A stretch of DNA of 64,000 bases, taken from the NCBI GenBank assembly GCA_018894105.1, contig CM032129.1, positions 27,421,468 through 27,485,467 on the forward strand. Reading direction: 5' to 3'. Source of the DNA: Jacaranda mimosifolia. Its lineage: Eukaryota > Streptophyta > Magnoliopsida > Lamiales > Bignoniaceae. The position numbers and the translations under genes are program-made. The notes beneath the pieces were generated by a model that was given only the letters and a program-made list of their open reading frames with translations, was not told the DNA's origin and searched no databases. This document shows positions 22,264 through 34,300 of this stretch, one piece after another. How positions within the stretch are numbered: position 1 is the stretch's first letter; every line of letters begins with the position of its first letter.

Positions 22264-24926
22264 CTACAGTTTGCTGGTAGGAACCCCAGCTGGTGCTGCA
22301 CGTGATCTTTTCTCCACAGTTCGAGAGAGCTGTTTAACTGCATCTCTGGGCAGATGACGAGGCTTGCTCAGCCAAAGCCCTCCATCAACAGGCAGGATGC
22401 TTCCATTGATGTATTTACCTTTGCACATGTTAAAAAGTCAGTAAGATTTCCTAAGATAAACAAGTTAACTTTTACAAAATGTACAATGCAATGGGGCAAA
22501 AGTTACAATAATGAATGCTATGTATGAAAGAGGACGTAAGAATCGTCATAAAAATTGGAATAGTTATAAGCTAATAAAATTAAGTTTGGAACATGAGACT
22601 AGGATAGTTTGATAAGGCGGAATATTGAAAATGCCACAATAATGAATGCAGAAGATAACGATTGTGCAAGTTAAGAAAAATTTAGACACCAAAATGTCAA
22701 GTCAGCTTCAGCCTTTTCTTTTTAAATCAGAAGGTACAAAGTATACAGACCTGGAAAATCAAACGCATTGCCATTCATCTGAGATGAAATGCTGCATGCC
22801 ATAAGTCCAACTAGGGAAATTGTCTCAAATTTTTGAATTCCCTTATCTAATGAATATTTTAAAACTCTTACAGTTGTGGTTGAAAGTGCTATAATACTTT
22901 GCTATTGTGTTACGGGATTTACAGAAGTGTTTGAAACCAAGCAAGGCAATTTTAAAATTCTGACAACAAAAATGGCAATCAAAACTTTGTGGTGTGATCT
23001 AGTTAGACAACATATGTTGTCTGTTGAATGTATGTAGTCGCAATATAGTTCGTGGCTGACTGTGAAATAGAACACTCAAAAAAGATCGAAGTTCCTTCAT
23101 GCAACTGGAGGTGAAGCAACAGGTAAGGCATGATATCATAACCACAATTGAGATAGAGGGACACTATTTTGAAATTTGAACTCTATAATTTGTCAAGAAA
23201 AAAATGGATTCCCCAGTTTTCTTCCACAGAAAGCCTCAAAAGATTAATGTCAATTAGAAAATATGAGGAAAGGCAGGATTACAAACCAGCATCTGATGCA
23301 AGGTAGACAGCAGCCATGGCTATATCCCACTTTGTGCCAAGTTTATAGAGAGGCATATAATCTTTTGCTTTGCTATTTATCTCATCAGGCGCAAGTTTAC
23401 TCATGCCAGGAGTATCTCCTATGGGACCTGGAGCAATCCCATTTACTCTGATATCATAGTCCGTACCCCATTCCAGAGCTAAATTTCTTGTGAGGGCATC
23501 AACAGCTGCCTGAAGAGAAAGCAATGTTGACTAAAAATCTTCAAGAAAGTCAAATTATTTCCATGGCAAGCATCAAGTATCACAAACCTTGGCTGCAGAT
23601 ACATGGATTTGATACCAGGCAGCCGTGTAATGCAAAGTGGCACTGATATTTAGTATAAACCCTCCACTAGATGAACTTCTCCCAGGTCCACCTCTCTTAA
23701 GGTATGCAAGAGCTTCATGACACATTGTAAATGTGCCAACAGAATCAATATCCATCACTGCAACAGCATACATTTAACTCAGATCTTCAGAAAATGCTTA
23801 AATGAGCAAAGTCAACTCTCTCTTCCTATTGTTGATTATTCTCCTCTTAATCCAATAGTAGGAAGTCGCATAAAGTGGAAAGGTAATCCTCAAGTTTGTA
23901 TTTTCTTTCTAAAGAGACATATAAGAAACCTCGTGTTAAGACTTCTGAAAGGTACTGAATTCTCAACTCCAAGAATCATATTAAGACATTGCAGCAGATG
24001 CCCACAAAAGATTTCTTTTAGCAACATATATCCATTATAAAAAGTGAAACTTCACAGCCCTTCCCACAAATGAACTCAAGCAAAAATACACATTTTCGCA
24101 TACTATGGCCGAGCCAATCCTTTTGAACAGTGTCATTAAACAAGTTGGCTAACAATTAGAACAGAGAACTATAATCTTCAAAATCCAACTTGGCATCCCT
24201 AAATAAACAGATGAGAAGTAGATTCTAGAGCCAGACCTGTTTTAAAACCGTTAGGAGAAAGATCCTCAGCTGACACTAGAAAATTGCCAGCAGCAGCATT
24301 CACAAGAATGTCGAGCTTCCCAAAATGCTTCACAGTTGCCTCCACAACTCTCCGCGCATCTTCTCGTTTCCTAACATCCCCTTCAAACCCGACAGCCTGC
24401 GGAACAAGATTGCCTCAGAAGATACTATAATAACAATACAGAAGTATAAGTGGCTTTTGTATTGGATGCCAGACAATGATCGACGTTTAAATTTGCATAC
24501 AATTATTATAGTTCCAACATGTAAGGCTTGAATTCGTTGATTAAACTAGCTAAACCCAGATAGCTTTAACTTCAAAAAACAACAAAAGTATTTCTTCCAT
24601 GCTATGTTGGATCAAGAAAATTACAGAGGAAAAAAAGAAGGCAAATCAAATTGTGGCGGAAAAAGAAAATCCCTCGTGTTTTTTTTTTCCCCAGTAAAAT
24701 CCATAAATTAAATTCGGAATGGAAAAGAAAAGAGGATTACGGAGATGCCGAGGGATTGGAGGGCTGAAACGGCGTTGTCGAGGAAGTTCTTGCGGCGGCC
24801 CATGATAGCAATGGCGGCTCCGTGTTTGCCGAACTGGGTCGAAATCTCAAACCCGATTCCTGACCCTCCTCCGGTCAGCAAAGCCACCTTGCCTTTCAGA
24901 ACATCGGGCTTGAAGGGAGACTCCAT
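22264..24926 (-). CDS. peroxisomal 2,4-dienoyl-CoA reductase, SDR family (five exons, 297 aa)
   Basis: This NADPH-dependent enzyme reduces 2,4-dienoyl-CoA made during beta-oxidation of unsaturated fatty acids with even-numbered double bonds, in peroxisomes. Exons: 24926-24741, 24396-24237, 23757-23588, 23509-23287, 22418-22264; introns are GT-AG with phases 0, 1, 0, 1. The Rossmann motif TGGGSGIG is at residues 18-25, NAAAGNF in the second exon, and the catalytic Lys of HVSAAK is residue 172. The Tyr of the usual YxxxK is replaced by Val, which fits dienoyl-CoA reductases (DECR2 type), not ordinary SDRs. APGPIGDTPGM follows. The protein ends in SKL, a canonical PTS1 import signal. The length agrees with plant homologues of about 298 aa (Arabidopsis SDRB). 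No lesions are seen. Another peroxisomal SDR is possible but less likely. Confidence 0.93.
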
Positions 24927-25316
24927 TTTCGATTATACGATCGGTTCTTGATTCGATTTGAAAAGCGAAACCCAAGTTCTGCTTTTATGGCTGCCTGCTT
25001 CTACTTGAAAAGCGAAACCCAGAACACGTAGCTCATTCCAACCAAAAATGTGAGGAATAAATTTGTGATGTGCTGGGAAAAGGAACGTGTCCACCCGTGC
25101 TCTAGCCTGTAGAGCCGTTGACTAACTAGGGACTACTTTTGATGTAATTTGCACAAACCTTTGAAATTTTGATTCTATGTAAATAACTTTAGTTAAATTT
25201 TAATTTTATAATAATTAACTTATCATTATGGTTGGTTATAAGTACATGAGCTTAGCCTGAGTATCAAATAACATGAAAATAGAGTAATTTATCTTCATGC
25301 ATGCTTCAATTTGCCC
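24927..25316 (-). promoter_or_regulatory. upstream region of the reductase gene
   Basis: Presumed 5' leader and promoter. A short segment, TTGAAAAGCGAAACCCA, occurs twice (24958-24974 and about 25004-25020), a direct repeat close to the start codon. No clear TATA box is seen. The distal part is AT-rich and unremarkable. Confidence 0.3.
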
Positions 25317-25408
25317 GAGGATATAGCTCAATTAGTAGAAACCTGCTCTTATAATTGGATTGTTGTAATTACATGTTAGATATCTAAATGTTTAAAAAGT
25401 AGTGATAG
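25317..25408 (+). pseudogene. nuclear plastid-DNA insertion (NUPT), part 1: trnA-UGC 5' exon and intron start
   Basis: GAGGATATAGCTCAATTAGT and the next 17 bases follow the 5' exon of plastid tRNA-Ala(UGC). The sequence then follows the start of its intron (GGATTGTTGTAATTACATG, GTTAGATATCTAA). Compared with the conserved plastid sequence as I remember it, most differences are C-to-T or G-to-A. The anticodon position TGC reads TAT. This is the expected decay of methylated plastid DNA in a nucleus. The tRNA cannot function. The homologous sequence continues at 26097, after a solo LTR. Confidence 0.8.
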
Positions 25409-26091
25409 TGATGAGGTTCGATCAGTTGGAGGATGAATCAAAGGGAATTCTGGGTGAGGTTCGACCTGTATGGTCGACTTTCGGTTGTGAATGGGATGAG
25501 TCCTGCAATCACTTAGCAAACGTCAGGCTAGTCGAGGGGCCCTCGGCTATGGCACTCCAATGCTCAAGTTAATACAAGTCGACAAGATAATCAGAGCAAT
25601 AGAGTGGGGGCTTTTTGTATATATGAGAGCATACCTTTAAAGGGCTGGAATGGGGGTATTTATAGCCTTCTCTACTTGGGAATTTGTCTGTGATGCCCTT
25701 GATGTATAGAAAGGGCCTTTGTCCTTGCATGAGGGACAATTAGTCATCTCCCCTCACTGTGCTATTCCAAGTGGCTATCTCCTCAGGTTCTAGGGCAGGG
25801 TAGTACATTGTTAAAATGTCTGCCGCGTCAAGCGATAATGGGGCGGCATGCGGAATTAATGCGGAGGCATGTAGCCTGTCAGTGCATTTAATGCGGCAGA
25901 GGTGGTACCGCACTATTCCAACCTCTTTGGTCGACCCGACAACACTCTTCGTGCGGATTAACAGCACGGGTCGAGCACTAAGGTCGACTCGGATCGATCG
26001 CGCCCATGGGCCTCGGATGCAAGATTGGGCCTGACATTGCATCTTTGGGCCAATATGGTTTGGGCCGAGCTGCTTGGGCCATCCCATATCA
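25409..26091 (-). mobile_element. solo LTR of a Tat-type gypsy element, reverse orientation
   Basis: Read on the minus strand it starts TGATATGGGATGGCCCAAGC and ends ...AACCTCATCA. It aligns along its length with the LTRs at 8914 and 18810: CTTAGCAAACG, TATTTATAGCC on the plus strand, and GCGGCATGC-type motifs. It is a diverged member of the same or a sister family. The flanks GATAG (25404-25408) and TATAG (26092-26096) form a target duplication with one mismatch. No internal region or second LTR is present, so LTR-LTR recombination probably removed the rest. Confidence 0.85.
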
Positions 26092-26096
26092 TATAG

Positions 26097-26166
26097 TATC
26101 TTGTACCTAAATTGGTAGCTTTCTTTTTGTGAGCACGGGGAAAGAGGACTGAAACATGCCCTAAAA
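26097..26166 (+). pseudogene. NUPT, part 2: trnA-UGC intron continuation
   Basis: TATCTTGTACCTAAATTGGT and the downstream GGGGAAAGAGGACTGAAACA followed by TGCC match the next part of the plastid trnA-UGC intron (conserved plastid form TATCTTGTACCTGAACCGGT). It resumes at the base expected after the solo-LTR target site. The match becomes uncertain near 26160, just before the hAT insertion. Confidence 0.78.
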
Positions 26167-27046
26167 CTCAATATTAGGCTTGTAAATGGGTATGGTATCA
26201 CCCTTCTCACACTCATACACTAAAATACCCAAACAAAAATATCATATATTTTGTCTTACCCAAAAGGATGAGACTCTAACCCTATCATATCTAACCCAAG
26301 ACCCATTGAGTCTAGTTTATTGGACTTATGTTTTTAATATATATATATATATATACTAATTTTCTCAATATATACTAAAAATATTATTTGGCCTACGATA
26401 ACAAAAAATTAAAAAACTTTTTTTATATTTAATTTAATTTAATTATTAAATTTAAATTAGTTAATTTTTATTTTCAATTTTTCATTCATTAATAAAAAAT
26501 TTATTAATAAAATTAGCAAAATTAATTTTATTAACTATTTTTATAAACAATATTTATTCCACTATTAATTTTATTAATGAAAAATGTTCAATTGTTGCTA
26601 TTTTTATACCAATTTAAAAAAAATGCTATCCAAATATAACAACTTCGTTAATTTTATTAATTTAGTTTAATTTTTAATGAAGAAATAATTTAGTTGTTAC
26701 TGTTTATTAGGGATGGGAATAGGCTATGCCACTTGTTAGGGACCTACACTTAAGGCATAGCCAAGTCTAGCCTATTTAATAAATAGACCAGGTTTAGGCG
26801 AAAAAGTCTATTTAATTAAAAATGCTAAGTATAGATTTTTTAAAAAGCCTATAAGACCGGCCTATATGCTTTAATTATATTATAATATATATTTAATTAT
26901 TTATAATACTTATATAATTGCTTTTATATTTATATTAATTAATTTTATATAATTATATATTATGTTCTTAATTAATACACAACCATTTTACTTCAAATTA
27001 ATGTTTGGTTATGCTTTTTTCTTTGTTAAGATAAATGTATTATAAT

Positions 27047-28933
27047 GGAAAAATTACATTTTTAGTCCCACAATACAACTATATTTTCACTGTTAGTCCC
27101 AGAAATTGACACTTAATCACTTTTAGTCCAAAATTTATAGTTTTTTTAGCATCTTTGGTCCTCCACCGTTAAATATTGACAGAAACGTTAAAAGGAAAAG
27201 AACTAAGTACCCACATACCCCTAAAATTTGATTTATTTATGAAAAAACCAAAAAATGTAAAATATCCCTTTTATTCTTACTAAAAAACTCATGATAAAAT
27301 TAAAAGGTAAGTTCTCTATTTAAATTCTCTCCAAAAAAAAAAAAAGTTCTCTATATAAATATTTTAAAATGATATATATTTACAATATATATAGATACAT
27401 ATATTATGTATATATATAAATACATACATTATATATATAAATACAATACATATATATAAAACCCCCCCCACCCCACCCCCTCCCTAATCCAGACTACCGG
27501 ACATGGTCAACTGCCCGGCCATGGCCAGCTGCCGCCTCGCGGGCTGCCAGATCTGGCCACGGCTTGGCAGGTGACCATGGCTAGACAAGTCGCCTGGCAC
27601 AGTGGCTAGGGAGTAGCGGCTGCTGGTCGCCTCATGCCAGCCATGGCCTTGCAGCCAGAGGCCGGCAGCCATTGGCCACAACCAGGTAGGCTATGGGTTG
27701 GCGACGGCCGGCGGGGGGATAGGGGGTTGAGGGGTGATAGGGTTGGGGGCGGGGTTTGTTGGGCTTTGGTGGGGGGGGGGGGGGGGGGGGCGGAGGTGGT
27801 TGGGGGCTGCGTGGGGAGGAAAAATTAATTTGTTGGCGATGGCCAGTGGGGGGACAGGGGGTTGAGGGGTGATAGGGTTGGGGCAGTGTTTACTGGGTTT
27901 TTTTTGGGGGGGGAGGGGGTTGGGGCTGGGTGGGGAGGAAAAAATTAATTTTTTTGTTTTTAAAAAAATACTATATGTAGTTTTAACTAATTTATTAATT
28001 ATTAATTTCATATTATTAAGTATTAGTTTAAGTATTAATTTTAATATTATACAAAATAATTATTTTTTGATTATTTTATTTTAGTAAAATATATTATTCA
28101 AAATTATTTAAATTTTGTTAAGATGATGAAAATTATCAAATTACTTACTTAAAATTATTAAATTGCTTACTTTTTAAATTATTAAATTATATTAAGAATA
28201 TTTATTATTTTAATATTATGAAGTAATTAATTTAAAATTATTAAATTTATATTATTTAGAAGACGAATTTGCTTTTTATTTTTTTATTTTTTACTTATTT
28301 TATTTTTTAGTTAATAAATAAATTTGATTAAATTACTTTAGGTATATTTATGATTTTAATTTTTATTTTTTTAATTTAATTTGGATTTAAAGATTATTAA
28401 ATATTTTAAAAAATATTAATAATAAAATATATTTAAACTTATTATGAGTAATTTAAACAATGTTAAAATTACAACCCACTACTATGAACAATATTATAAA
28501 TAGGTTCAAGGGCATTTTTATGTCAAAAACAATCAAAACAGTTATTTAAGAATTTTTTTTGAATTTTTACATAAATTTTCAAATGACGTCAATAAATTTA
28601 TTAAATGAGGTTAATGGTTCTTCAAGATAGAGTGAAACAATAGGAGCTCGTTGCAATTTTTCTGGGTTGATTTATAATTGAGTCAAACCTTAGGGGTTCT
28701 ATGTAATTAACTCAAATTAAAATGTTAGTGGATTTTTACATAAATAAATCAAACTTGGGGGGCGTTTTTATAAATATATAACAATTTTTGACAAAGATTT
28801 AACGGAAAACTAGATGGAGGACCAAAAATGCTAAAAAAATTATAAATTTTGGACTAAAAGTGATTAAATGCCAATTTCTGGGACTAACGGTGAAAACGTA
28901 GTTGTATTGTGGGACTAAAAGTGTAATTTTCCC
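27047..28933. mobile_element. Mutator-like (MULE) non-autonomous element with long TIRs, innermost of the nest
   Basis: The arms 27047-27190 and 28795-28933 are inverted repeats of about 140 bp. GGAAAAATTACATTTTTAGT is matched by the reverse complement of ACTAAAAGTGTAATTTTCC, and three 'TAGTCCCA/TAGTCCAA' blocks follow in each arm. The flanks GTATTATAAT (27037-27046 and 28934-28943) are identical, a 9-10 bp target duplication as in Mutator transposons. There is no transposase. The interior holds (TA)n, a GC-rich core (27460-27955) and an AT-rich right half. The perfect duplication suggests it is the youngest of the three nested elements. Confidence 0.88.
27460..27960. repeat. GC-rich core of the MULE, with a 135-bp tandem duplication and a 19-bp G run
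   Basis: The first half (27480-27690) is rich in GGCCATGGC-type words. The second half is strongly G-biased: GGCGACGGCCGGCGGGGGGAT at 27700 repeats as GGCGATGGCCAGTGGGGGGA at 27835. A run of 19 G starts near 27771. Reading frames here are low-complexity Gly/Pro/Trp strings, so I do not call a gene. It may derive from a captured GC-rich host fragment. Confidence 0.7.
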
Positions 28934-29500
28934 GTATTATAATCATCAATTATTTTTGCTTAATACAAGTTATAGAATTTTTAGGCGTATTAAAACCTAT
29001 CAAAGTCTTAAGCCTATTAAGGTCTTAACCTATTAAAAGTCTGAATCTATATAAAATTTAAGCATAATTAAAATTTTAACTAAATAGGCTCTAGCAAGCC
29101 AAGCCTAGGCTTTGGAAAAATCTAAGAAGGCTAGACTAAGCCTTAAAAAAAAAAAAAGGCCTATGTCAGTTAGGCTTACCAAATATGCAACAGACTTGAT
29201 CTATCTATAGAAAAGCATAGCCTATCCTAACCTATTCCAACCCCTACTGTTCATTCACATATTTGTAATTTGAAATATAAATAATTTATCATTAATATAC
29301 ATTTGATTTTGGTATAGACAATTTTTAGATTCATAAATTAAATTTAAATATAAAGTAATGGGTAATTATGTATATGAGTACATAGGTAATTTATGGATAT
29401 AGATCCTATTCATACCCATTATATTATTTTTAATAAGTATGAGTATGCGTATAACATTTTGGGTCTGGGTTGGGTAATACCCTACCCACTTACAGGCCTA

Positions 29501-31312
29501 CTTAGTATGACCAATTATTATCTCGAATCAACTACTAATTATCGTCTTAGCAAGTTATTGCCTCATCAACTATCTAATTAGATGCAAGCCCATCCTAGGA
29601 TAGATTCCTCGTTTTGCTCTTTAACTGATGGAGTATTAATAGCTGGTTTCAATTGTTGTTCTCCTCCTAAAGGACAAATTTTTCTGCATTTTTTGTACGT
29701 CCATCACTTGAACTATACTTTAGATGTGACAAAAGTTCAATATTCAAAAGCATCACTGGGTGATATTCTTTTATTGAGAGTTATAATGTTGAATTTATGT
29801 ATACTTTGGGTCACACTTACATTACTTTAATTTTTTTTTCACTTTGATAGCTAATTTTTGAGGTGTAGTTGTTTTAAAAATCATGGCAACTTAATGGCTA
29901 ATGTTGCAGCGTTTGGACGGGACCAAGCTGAGCTATTGAAAACCCACCCATCAAAGTATAGGACTTGGTGTATGGTTTATATGACTTTTGGCAGTCCCCC
30001 ACTTTAGTCCAGCCCGTCTACATGTCCAAGGTGCGAGGGCACTGATCAAGAGGCTCATACCCTAGCGTTCATATTATTTTAGAAGCCCCCCCACCTTAAC
30101 TTGGACAAGTTTTGAGACGTAGTGCTTCCAAAGGTGATAACTGATGACACAACCTTGTAAGAATTAATTTTGTGAGAATCCACGTGGTTATAAAATTGAT
30201 GCGGTACGGGATCTTAAGATCTCGATCTCGAACCCAATGCTCAAAATGTCTTTGTCCATAATATCGATCTCTGCACATATCATGTTCTATACAAGTGAAT
30301 TGGGTTTCCGATCTAACCACAACAACGCACGTTAGGCTAGCTGAGAGCGGCCCTTCGATGCCAAAGTTAGTGTATTGCTGAGGTGATCAATGAGAGCTCA
30401 AATGTAAAGGTAAGAACTCAAGTGAAAAGTAGTAAGAAAATGACATAACCTGTTGCTGTGCAACTTCTTCTCTTTATAAGTGTTGTGTTACCCTTTTCTG
30501 TATGAATCCAGGTGGCAAATTGCCGTTTCTTGGATCTGGGATCCATCAACGTTTAGTAGTTCGGGTCATGGCGTAAAAATGCATGTGTCCTCATTCTGTT
30601 TGGGTATTTTGGCAAATCCCAGGGGTAAATTGGTCTTTCAATATCATACACATTAATTACCCTCATAAAAATTTCACTTTTATAAATTTTTATAAGGCAT
30701 TGCATTGAATAATTCAAAATAATCTAATTTAAATTATCAAATGCTTAGCAAATCACAATTGAACTCTAAAATGATTTTATTTAAATATTCTATTGTTAGA
30801 ACAAACTCTTCTGAAGCTTATAAATTCACAACTTTTTTCTACAGAAATGACCAACTAACAAGTGCACGACTATGGTGACGTATGCTAATACTTACCTCAT
30901 ATAAGGTATCATTAAATTAAATGGCATATATTTTTTTACAATATGTTATCGTTAATTCTACAATAAGTTGTTAGTTTGTATTTTAAAATTTTAATACATT
31001 AAATGTTTGATAAATATTTTAAAATAATAATCAAAAGATAATTTTAAAAAAAATCTATTATATTAAATAACATAATTTCATAATTTTTTGGATTACATAT
31101 TTTATAATATTAAATTAATAAATATATATAAAATAATATAGTTAATATAATTATCTTTATTTATTAACTAAAATAAAAAATTTAAGAATAAATATAAAAT
31201 CTAAAACCATCATCCTAACAATATAATTTAATTTTAAAGAAGTACTTTAATAATTTTAATATAATTTAAATCATTTTGGACAATATAATTTAATAATTAT
31301 AAATAAATAAAA
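29501..31312. other. intergenic DNA with an old LTR-like remnant
   Basis: 29880-30660 is of moderate GC content and contains phrases typical of plant gypsy LTRs read in reverse (GTTAGGCTAGCTGAGAGCGG, CCCCCACTTTAGTCCAGCCC), but no boundaries or partner were found. 30690-31312 is AT-rich. Its last ~250 bases resemble the AT-rich right half of the MULE family, in reverse orientation. Confidence 0.35.
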
Positions 31313-34300
31313 TGTAGCACCCCCACTTGGGATATCACCCAAATGCCAAAATGCCACTCAAGCATGCAATAATACATTCAATAGGCCCATAAAATTTTTT
31401 CAAAAATCTCCAATAAACCACAGTGATCATAACTCACAACATGTTTTAAACTTTATATAATAATATCAGAGTGTGGAAGTCATACTAATAACCCATCTTC
31501 ATTCAAAATAGATATCAACATAAGAAATATCATACATACATGCCAAAAGTCTCATACTCTTCTTGACATATCACAATGTTTCTAATACCCATACCTATTA
31601 AAGGGTGAATTCATATATGAACATACATTCACCAAATGAAATATAAAACAATAAGCCACAACCCTCAGTCCAAGCCTCCAGTCTCATACTTGTTTGGAAA
31701 GAAACAAACGGTACGAGGGTGAGTCATAAGGACTCAGTGAGGAATAAAGTAAAGCAATAGATGACTGTCTAGAGTCAATGATAACAATGTAGCTCGATAA
31801 CACGAAACTATGGAAGCTCAAAGCAAGCCAGAATGAAGATAATGAACATTTTTCAAATAATAACAATTGTCAGGTCGGGATGCTGTAACCGTCAACTCAA
31901 AAGGCCTGGGATCATCTCGACCGATGCTGTTCGGGAGGTATAGAGCATCTCAACCGATCATAGTCGGGAAGAAATACAGACGGCTCAATTGGCTTGGCTT
32001 CAGCCCGATCCAGACTGGGAACTCACTCCATCCTTATTGCTCCATGAGCTAAAATAATTTAAAAGTGCAAGCCTAACAGACTATGCATATCAAATAAAAA
32101 TAATTACGCATATTAGATTATCCTTATGCCTCCGTAACAATACGATCGTTCCACAATAACAATCCAATTATCACAATGGCACAAGCATCAGCTCGGCAAT
32201 AACAATAGCATAAACATGATAGCTTGGCAACAACAATGGCACAAGCACGATAGCTTGGCAAAAAAATAGCACAAGCATATCAGCTTGGCAAGGCTCTCGG
32301 CCCAACAATTCTCCTGTATCATTTTCAATCAATATTTTGAACAAACAATTGCCAACATGGCAGAATAACTAAACAATGATGCCGACACACCAAATCCAAA
32401 ATATACTGATTAATCCAGGAAATCAATACGATATTTGACACTTAAAACACCGATTCAACAGGAATGATACAGTGACATTGTGAAAGTTCATGGCGCCAGA
32501 ACAGTAAAACAGTGCGTTCAGAACGGTTTTAAAGAAAACACCAGCCACTCGGCCGTACAGTTCAGTTTTCAGAAAAAGAAACCACTTTTCACAAACCTTC
32601 ACAGAAGCCGATTTGGACAATCATTTTCAATAAAACGGATCAAATATCAATCAATTTCAAATCAAGAGAACCTCACAAGGTTCAAGAATCAATAACAAAT
32701 CACAACAGATATCAAATAAGCAGAACCTAATAGGTTCAACGATGACTATAGATTAGGCTCAACAAATCAAGAACCAATCGGTAGAACCCTCACAGGGGTA
32801 ATAATAATCAACAGAGTACGATAATCAAAGCAATACCAACCCTTACAGGGGTTTATCAAGGAAACGAAAGGTCCAAGGGTTGCCAAATTGGCGGATCCTT
32901 ACCTTGTCAGTCTTGACAATAAGTCAGAATCCTATTGGTCTCCAGAACCCAAATCCTCACCACCTATTGAAAAGGATAATTTGCAAATTCAACCCTCATT
33001 CAATTCTTGAATATCCACATCAATCATACTTAATTATAATCAAATGAAATAATTCCCGAATAACATAATAGTTAGGGTCTTTCTCTTTAGCATCAATACC
33101 ACATGATATATATTTTTTACTGGTTGTATGAAATATGTACGGGTTTCAACCTATACTGTCAAAATAATATAATTGAGTCCTTAACTCACCTACTTAACCT
33201 TATAACAGGTACTAGGTCAATAATAACAATCTAATTTTTTTGTAAAATCCCAAATTTTGTTACTTAAGTCACAATAACATGAAATTAGGGTTTTCTATAC
33301 TTAAAAAGCCTTCTAGCCTATAGTTCACATGAAATACTACCATTCCGGATTCAATAAACTTATTTATCGTGCATAAACATTCAAATCTTATGCATGGCTA
33401 TTCTGATCGATCATTTCCTTCATTATCCTTCGAAATACAAGATTTGAATAAGGAATACATGTATATAAGTACATGCAACAAGCTTAATTTCATTTCTAGA
33501 CAATTACCCAAATATTAAGTTATCAAAAAAGAGGAAAGACGATCAGCCCCCGTGCATGGCTTCCCCTCGTCTAGACAAGCATTCTGCCCCGTCACCGCCG
33601 TCGTCTGCCACGGCCGGAAAAACTCTGAAACCACCACCTAAAGCTGCTCCTCAACCCAAGGAATCCAATGTTCCGATTATTTTTTCATTCCGACACTGGG
33701 AGAACCCTCTATTCGTCGGAAAATAGTAGCTCCGCCACCAACACCGCCGTGCGGTTTTTGTGAAGTTTCTCCTCCTACGGTGATCGTTCAACGATCCGAG
33801 AGTACCGGAGTGATCCTTGAGCTCAACCCGACAGAATGGTACTGATTTTTGCCGTCAAAAGTCACCAGAAAGATAACCCATTTCTCCTTCCATTTTCGTC
33901 GATTTTCTCTAATTTCACTTGTGTTCTCACCGGAAATGAATGAGGGTATGTGGTTTTCGAGTTCAGGGTAGCAAGGTGATGGTAAATGTTGGTTGATATA
34001 AGGTGGTTCATGGTGGGGGTGAGTTTTTGCCGGTGGTGAAGAGATGGGGAGTGTACGGTGATGAAGATGATGAATGGAGGAGGACGAAATAAAAACTTAT
34101 TTTTATGATTAAAATTTTTCATAATCACAATTGAGCCCCCAAAATTTCTGCTGGCCAAACTTAAGTCCCTCAAATCAATACTTACCTCAATTGAGTCCTA
34201 GAATTTAATGGTGGCTTCACATGGAATCCAAATCTAATAAAATTTCAAACATCAACTCCTATTAGATGATAAAATGATGAAATTTAATCCTCTAAATTTA

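Larger units (their letters stand above)
26708..29246. mobile_element. second hAT-like element nested in the first
   Basis: The left end TAGGGATGGGAATAGGCTAT and the right end, on the minus strand TAGGGGTTGGAATAGGTTAG, are inverted repeats. Subterminal AGGCTTA/TAGGCCT motifs continue for about 180 bp on each side. The flanks CTGTTTAT (26700-26707) and CTGTTCAT (29247-29254) are an 8-bp duplication with one mismatch. Minus the nested Mutator-like element it is about 640 bp, without transposase. Confidence 0.82.
26175..29500. mobile_element. outer hAT-like non-autonomous element, host of two nested elements
   Basis: The left end TAGGCTTGTAAATGGGTA and the right end, reading on the minus strand TAGGCCTGTAAGTGGGTA, form inverted repeats of about 30 bp, with ACCC-rich continuation on both sides. 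The flanks CTCAATAT (26167-26174) and CTTAGTAT (29501-29508) agree at 6 of 8 with transition differences, an old 8-bp hAT duplication. No transposase is seen. Without the nested element it would be about 790 bp. Confidence 0.75.

Noticed and set aside
25317..25353. Functional tRNA gene
   Set aside because: Only a decayed 5' half is present, with a changed anticodon and no 3' exon.
27484..28011. Pro- and Gly-rich open frames in the MULE core
   Set aside because: Low-complexity translation of G/C runs, no homology recognised; kept only as a repeat feature.
29880..30660. Reverse-oriented gypsy LTR
   Set aside because: Phrases look LTR-like, but no ends, target duplication or partner could be located.
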